Of a stretch of 64,000 bases of DNA, positions 53,190-64,000 are shown piece after piece. Within the stretch, counting starts at the first letter, position 1; the number at the start of each line of letters is the position of its first letter. The DNA comes from Siphlonurus alternatus. Taxonomy: Eukaryota; Arthropoda; Insecta; Ephemeroptera; Siphlonuridae. Made by a program: the position numbers and the translations under genes. The stretch is from NCBI GenBank assembly GCA_949825025.1, contig OX463786.1, positions 14,221,309 to 14,285,308 of the forward strand, read 5' to 3'. Under the pieces are notes generated by a model. The model saw only the letters and a program-made list of their open reading frames with translations. It was not told the origin of the DNA and did no database searches.

Positions 53190-53262
53190 ATGTCTACTTT
53201 CAAAGATAATATGTTGTGTTAATTTAATTTTAATAATTATTTTTAAATATGTTTATATATTT
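53190..53262 (+). pseudogene. Remnant of tandem unit 3
   Basis: The promoter area matches units 1 and 2 in order (AGGTTATTCATGCATAAAAATTAATAC), and ATGTCTACTTTCAAAGATAA then ATGTTGTGTTAATTTAATT follow the unit 1 start. A deletion and an in-frame TAA at the position of the CCVNF motif break it. Nothing recognisable as loop or second segment follows. The upstream flank of unit 3 (CTTTTCAATGGCAACA) also matches the unit 2 flank. Confidence 0.6.
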
Positions 53263-53264
53263 AA

Positions 53265-54760
53265 TGTTACAGGTCTAGGCGTACGTGTGAAGTCCATGCA
53301 GCTCGGCCCGTGACAAAACTTCAAGATGATACAGCTGACTTCGTGGAGAGAAGGTGCATGGAGGGGACTCGATTTGTTTTCTTTTTATTTATCTACCAAC
53401 ATGTAAAAATGAAAGGTCTACCATTCATGCAATGTTTGGTTGCATGTAATTTTGTACGTTGTAATATTGTAAAACTATATACATATTATCATGCCGTAAG
53501 AATTTAAAGAAACAGAAAAACAAAATTACAATTTATTTAGATAAATAAACAATAAAAAATATTTTTGTCAGTATATATATATTATTATGTGTTATATTAT
53601 AATATGTATTTCTTGTATAATAAATGGAATAATTATATAATAATTAATAAGAATAATATTTGTATCATCGTGTACTATCATTTAAATAATTATATACCCT
53701 AATTAAAAATAATAAAACAAAAGGCAATAGTCTCTGAACTTATATATGGGCTAAAGTGAAAGATATAACCAAAATATTTAAAAGTCTACAAGGATAAAAA
53801 CTATAAAAATTCAGTAAAGCTATATTATATATAGAAATAAGAGATATAGCATTAAAAGAAATGAAAAAACAAACAATACAGCATCTTTTTTTTCCATTAT
53901 TATTTAAATTATGCTCCTCTGAATTATTTTTTATAGAGCACACAAACATGTAATATTACATATCATAATTTTTATAACACTTTTATTTATAAAATTAAAT
54001 AAATGACACTATCAGTTTTTCTAATGCAGAGATGATAAATATTTTAAAACACTAGACGCGGTTCCCCGTTCTTCATAGAAATTAAATTCTCTGAATTGAG
54101 TTTGCAATGAACATTTTAGTTGATTAATTTTATAAAAAAAGAAGCTAGCTAGAGCAGCGGATATTAAATAAATTATGATCCTATGTTTATTTATCTTTGG
54201 GATGTATTTTATTCATACGAGAGACGCGCGTACACGTCTTCTGCTGCATGATAATATATATTTGTTTTTTTTTTAAATAAAATGAAATAATCTTTATAAA
54301 ATAATTATTATAATATACGCGCGACAGATGCCATTAATATAATGGCGATAATGGTCTCTGTAAACCTGTACGCGCTGCGAGCACGTAACAGTAATTAATA
54401 CTTTCTCAATTTTTTAAAAAAAATAGGCACATACAACAATATATTACTGCCCTTGAAACTAAAAAATAATAAAAAATAAAACAGAAACTGCTTTTAAAAA
54501 ATCAATATTTTGTAACCATGGTCTCTTTTAATTTCGACGTGATTCGACGTGAATATCGTAATGTGATTTTGAGTCTATTTTTTTGGTTATGTATGTACTG
54601 TATATATTATATTGCATGTATGCCATTGCCATATATATATTTATATCATGGTGTCTCGATCTGCATTAATTGCACTCTCTGCGGTGAAACTTTTCTAACT
54701 TTTTAAACAATTTTCCGCTATTTACGATAAAAAAAAAGCGAGCAACGAATCGCAACATTT
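53265..54760. other. Intergenic stretch before PSMD4
   Basis: A GC-richer patch at 53276-53360 has an open frame (TKLQDDTADFVERRCMEG) that I cannot identify. The rest is AT-rich with no supported gene. Confidence 0.4.
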
Positions 54761-54782
54761 TTTTTTAAAACGAAAATCCAAG

Positions 54783-54795
<13 letters not shown>
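54755..54795 (+). promoter_or_regulatory. Core promoter area of PSMD4 with YY1-like motif
   Basis: CCAAGATGGTGCTCG overlaps the start codon and matches the CAAGATGGC-type YY1 element common in short-5'UTR housekeeping genes. No TATA box is visible just upstream. Assignment is by motif only. Confidence 0.35.
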
Positions 54796-61836
<7,041 letters not shown>

Positions 61837-61839
61837 ATA

Positions 61840-62980
61840 CGAAAAGTGTTTTTTTATAGTTGGTCGTGCAGCAAAAATGTTTCTTTAATGTAAAAATTTA
61901 AGTTATCAAATTGAAAATATTCAATTTGTTAAAATTAAAAGTTATAATCAGTGACATTGTCATAAAGAACCCCTATTTCTATGTATTTGACCCACAGACC
62001 CACCCCATGTGTTGGATCAATTCTAACTTTTCTCTCTTGTCACTGATTAAAATACTTGATTTCTCATTTTGTTTTTGTTTTATATTAAATATTTAATATG
62101 TAATTGTTCTGAATTAAAAACAAATAAAAAAGGGAATTTAAAATTTTATAATGCTTCTTTGTCCAGTTATTTATTTCCACTTATGATAGAGATATGAGAG
62201 CTTGTTGATAAAACTAATGAATAAATGTAAACTATTTTGTTGTTTTAGTATTGCTGTATTTTTGTTATCAATAAAGCCTCTTTGCTAATAGCAAAACTTC
62301 TTTAATAAGGCAATCTTTGGACAAATTTCTAGCCATAGGACTTCTTTCTAGATAAATTCAATATCATAAAATTTTTCGGCTCGAAGTCAAACCACTACTA
62401 CCGTGAAATTCTTTAGATGCTCTTTAACTAAACTGACCCGAGGAAAATAATAAAAAATTTATAGCAGCAAACGTAAAAGGTTAGTCCCAATACGTAATTT
62501 TAAATTTGCAAACATAACTTATTAAGAGGGTTAACAATAAGCGATCGAAAAATTGCTCCGTATAGGATCTTACGTGCGCCCAATCTTTTTTTATAAGTAA
62601 ATGGGACGACAAAGGGTTGGTGACGTCAAGATGGATCCTTACCATTCTTGCATTGAAAAAGTAAGAAAGAGTACAATTATTAAAATTTACAGTTAAATAT
62701 GCAGTCCCTCTAAGCTAGCTGTGATACAGAGTTCTATTCTCCCGTAAGAGATTCTCTTATTCCTTTTATATTGCATTTTCACCTAACATCAGATAGCCTT
62801 GTTGTGATAAAACAGCTAGACCCAGAGACTGCAGCAGAGACACATAATTATACTGTGTAAGCTACACCATTCCGTGACAGATGTAGAATGTCAGTAACTT
62901 TTGATGGAAGTTAAATTTAGTGCCAAAACACAAGTGTAACATGTCACGCGATGTAAACCGTATATAAACAATCAAACCAT
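61840..62980. other. PSMD4 3' UTR and downstream flank
   Basis: Poly(A) signals at 62123-62128 and 62270-62275 probably end PSMD4. Beyond them no coding exon is supported up to the leucine-rich-repeat remnant. Confidence 0.5.
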
Positions 62981-62989
62981 CAAACGAAA

Positions 62990-63556
62990 CGATCGGTTTT
63001 CGTCAAGGATTTTGTATGTACGGTCAAGCCGTGACTGACGAAGGCCTTCGTTATCTGTACGACATCGGCCTCCCTATTGGACCGGACGGTGAAGAGTATG
63101 GACGTATGGACAGTGTAAAAAGTTGACACACCTGAATTTGGAAAGTCTGGAGGTGACTACTGACGGACAGGTGGCTCTTCTCTCGAACCTGCAGCATGAT
63201 CTTGTTTACTTGGAGTACTTTTCAACAGTGGCAGAGTCTAATATGAAGCAGTAGCAAAGTTTGCTCAAAACAATGAGGCAGTTAAAGCTGCAAAATTTAA
63301 ACTTTGAAATTAGAGGAAAAAATGGAGACAAGTTGTCAATTTAAGTGTATAATCTCCAAAGTACCAGACATTAGACACGTAGAGGAATAAGAAGTGATGG
63401 CCTCAAAAGTGTAAAAGAGTTCTTAAAGTTAGAACATATGTTACTGGTCTTACAATGTGGGATGAAAAAAGTCTAAGTCCATCACAAGTAACATCAGCAC
63501 TGATCACAAACTTCAGTCAGCAGTTGACTAAACTTTCATTGCATGATAAATTATGA
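62990..63556 (+). pseudogene. Broken leucine-rich-repeat gene
   Basis: GFRQGFCMYGQAVTDEGLRYL, then after a frameshift LTHLNLESLEVTTDGQVALL, then after stops MRQLKLQNLNFEIRG and later VTSALITNFSQQLTKLSLHD are leucine-rich-repeat segments (TDEGLRYL is typical of AMN1/F-box or ZYG11-like repeats). At least one frameshift and several stops interrupt them, and no splice sites would remove all of them. The parent gene is not in this window. Confidence 0.6.
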
Positions 63557-63795
63557 ACAGAAAATTGACATCCATGGATTTCACTGTCGTCAATTGACAA
63601 AATTAGTTTGGAGTGTAGACTATAATACTACAAAGTCCAAATTACCTAGCTTAATTATATCAAGTTTTTCCTATACCTGCAATATATACTAATTATTTTT
63701 TACGGGACCTTTACTCCGTTACTCAATTTCGAGTTTTTACCTTATAACAAGTTATATAATAACAAGTTTTTACTGTAATAACATCCTCAATCACT

Positions 63796-63904
63796 ACGTT
63801 TACATCATGACGGTGTTTAATGCGTATTCGTTGACGACGCCTCATAAGAATAACATTATCCGTCGTCAACGGATACGCATTAAACACCGTCATGTAAACG
63901 TAGT
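63796..63904. mobile_element. Near-perfect palindrome, family K
   Basis: TCACTACGTTTACATCATGACG with GTGTTTAATGCGTATTCG is mirrored by CGGATACGCATTAAACACCG and TCATGTAAACGTAGTGA. The loop is very short. Diverged relatives lie at 6040 and 14560. Confidence 0.8.
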
Positions 63905-64000
63905 GAATGTATATAAAAAGCAGCTTTTGCTACAGATAATGGTTAACTTCTTGAAGATGTCATATAGAAATTTCAACTTCTGAAAAAAAAAAAAGTATAA

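Overview
This window is AT-rich animal nuclear DNA with spliced genes, GT..AG introns and TATA promoters. It is packed with miniature transposons, fold-back elements, SINE and LINE fragments and long simple repeats. The one gene that can be named with certainty is PSMD4/Rpn10, a 26S proteasome ubiquitin receptor (54.8-61.8 kb, plus strand, nine coding exons). Its three ubiquitin-interacting motifs and the arthropod-like exon sequences suggest an invertebrate, probably an arthropod, but I cannot name the species.

Layout. (1) 0.5-19.7 kb: five small plus-strand genes in a row. Each has one membrane exon (one or two hydrophobic segments), a phase-0 intron, and a polar tail exon. The first two share an almost identical proline-rich tail exon carrying a PPxY motif, although their membrane exons are unrelated. 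(2) 23.6-30.6 kb: three genes (one plus, two minus) for secreted proteins with a probable beta-trefoil fold, each with an untranslated first exon and a TATA promoter. A fourth, diverged copy lies at 47.4-48.0 kb. (3) 31-36 kb: a repeat island with no convincing gene, containing a ~700-bp palindrome and two copies of a 350-bp fold-back element. (4) 38.5-41.5 kb: a minus-strand multi-pass membrane protein (at least three exons, 5' end not found). (5) 41.9-45.5 kb: two truncated LINEs, one carrying a nested SINE. (6) 49.9-53.3 kb: three tandem units of another small two-segment membrane protein; the third is a pseudogene. (7) 54.8-62.3 kb: PSMD4. (8) 63.0-63.6 kb: a broken leucine-rich-repeat gene.

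The most notable theme is two lineage-specific families side by side: tandem small membrane proteins with fast-changing tails, and secreted pre-pro-trefoil proteins whose signal and pro-regions are conserved while the mature domains diverge. No homology search was possible. Family assignments other than PSMD4 and the retroelements rest on motifs and on comparison of copies within the window. No standard tRNA, functional rRNA or CRISPR array was seen.
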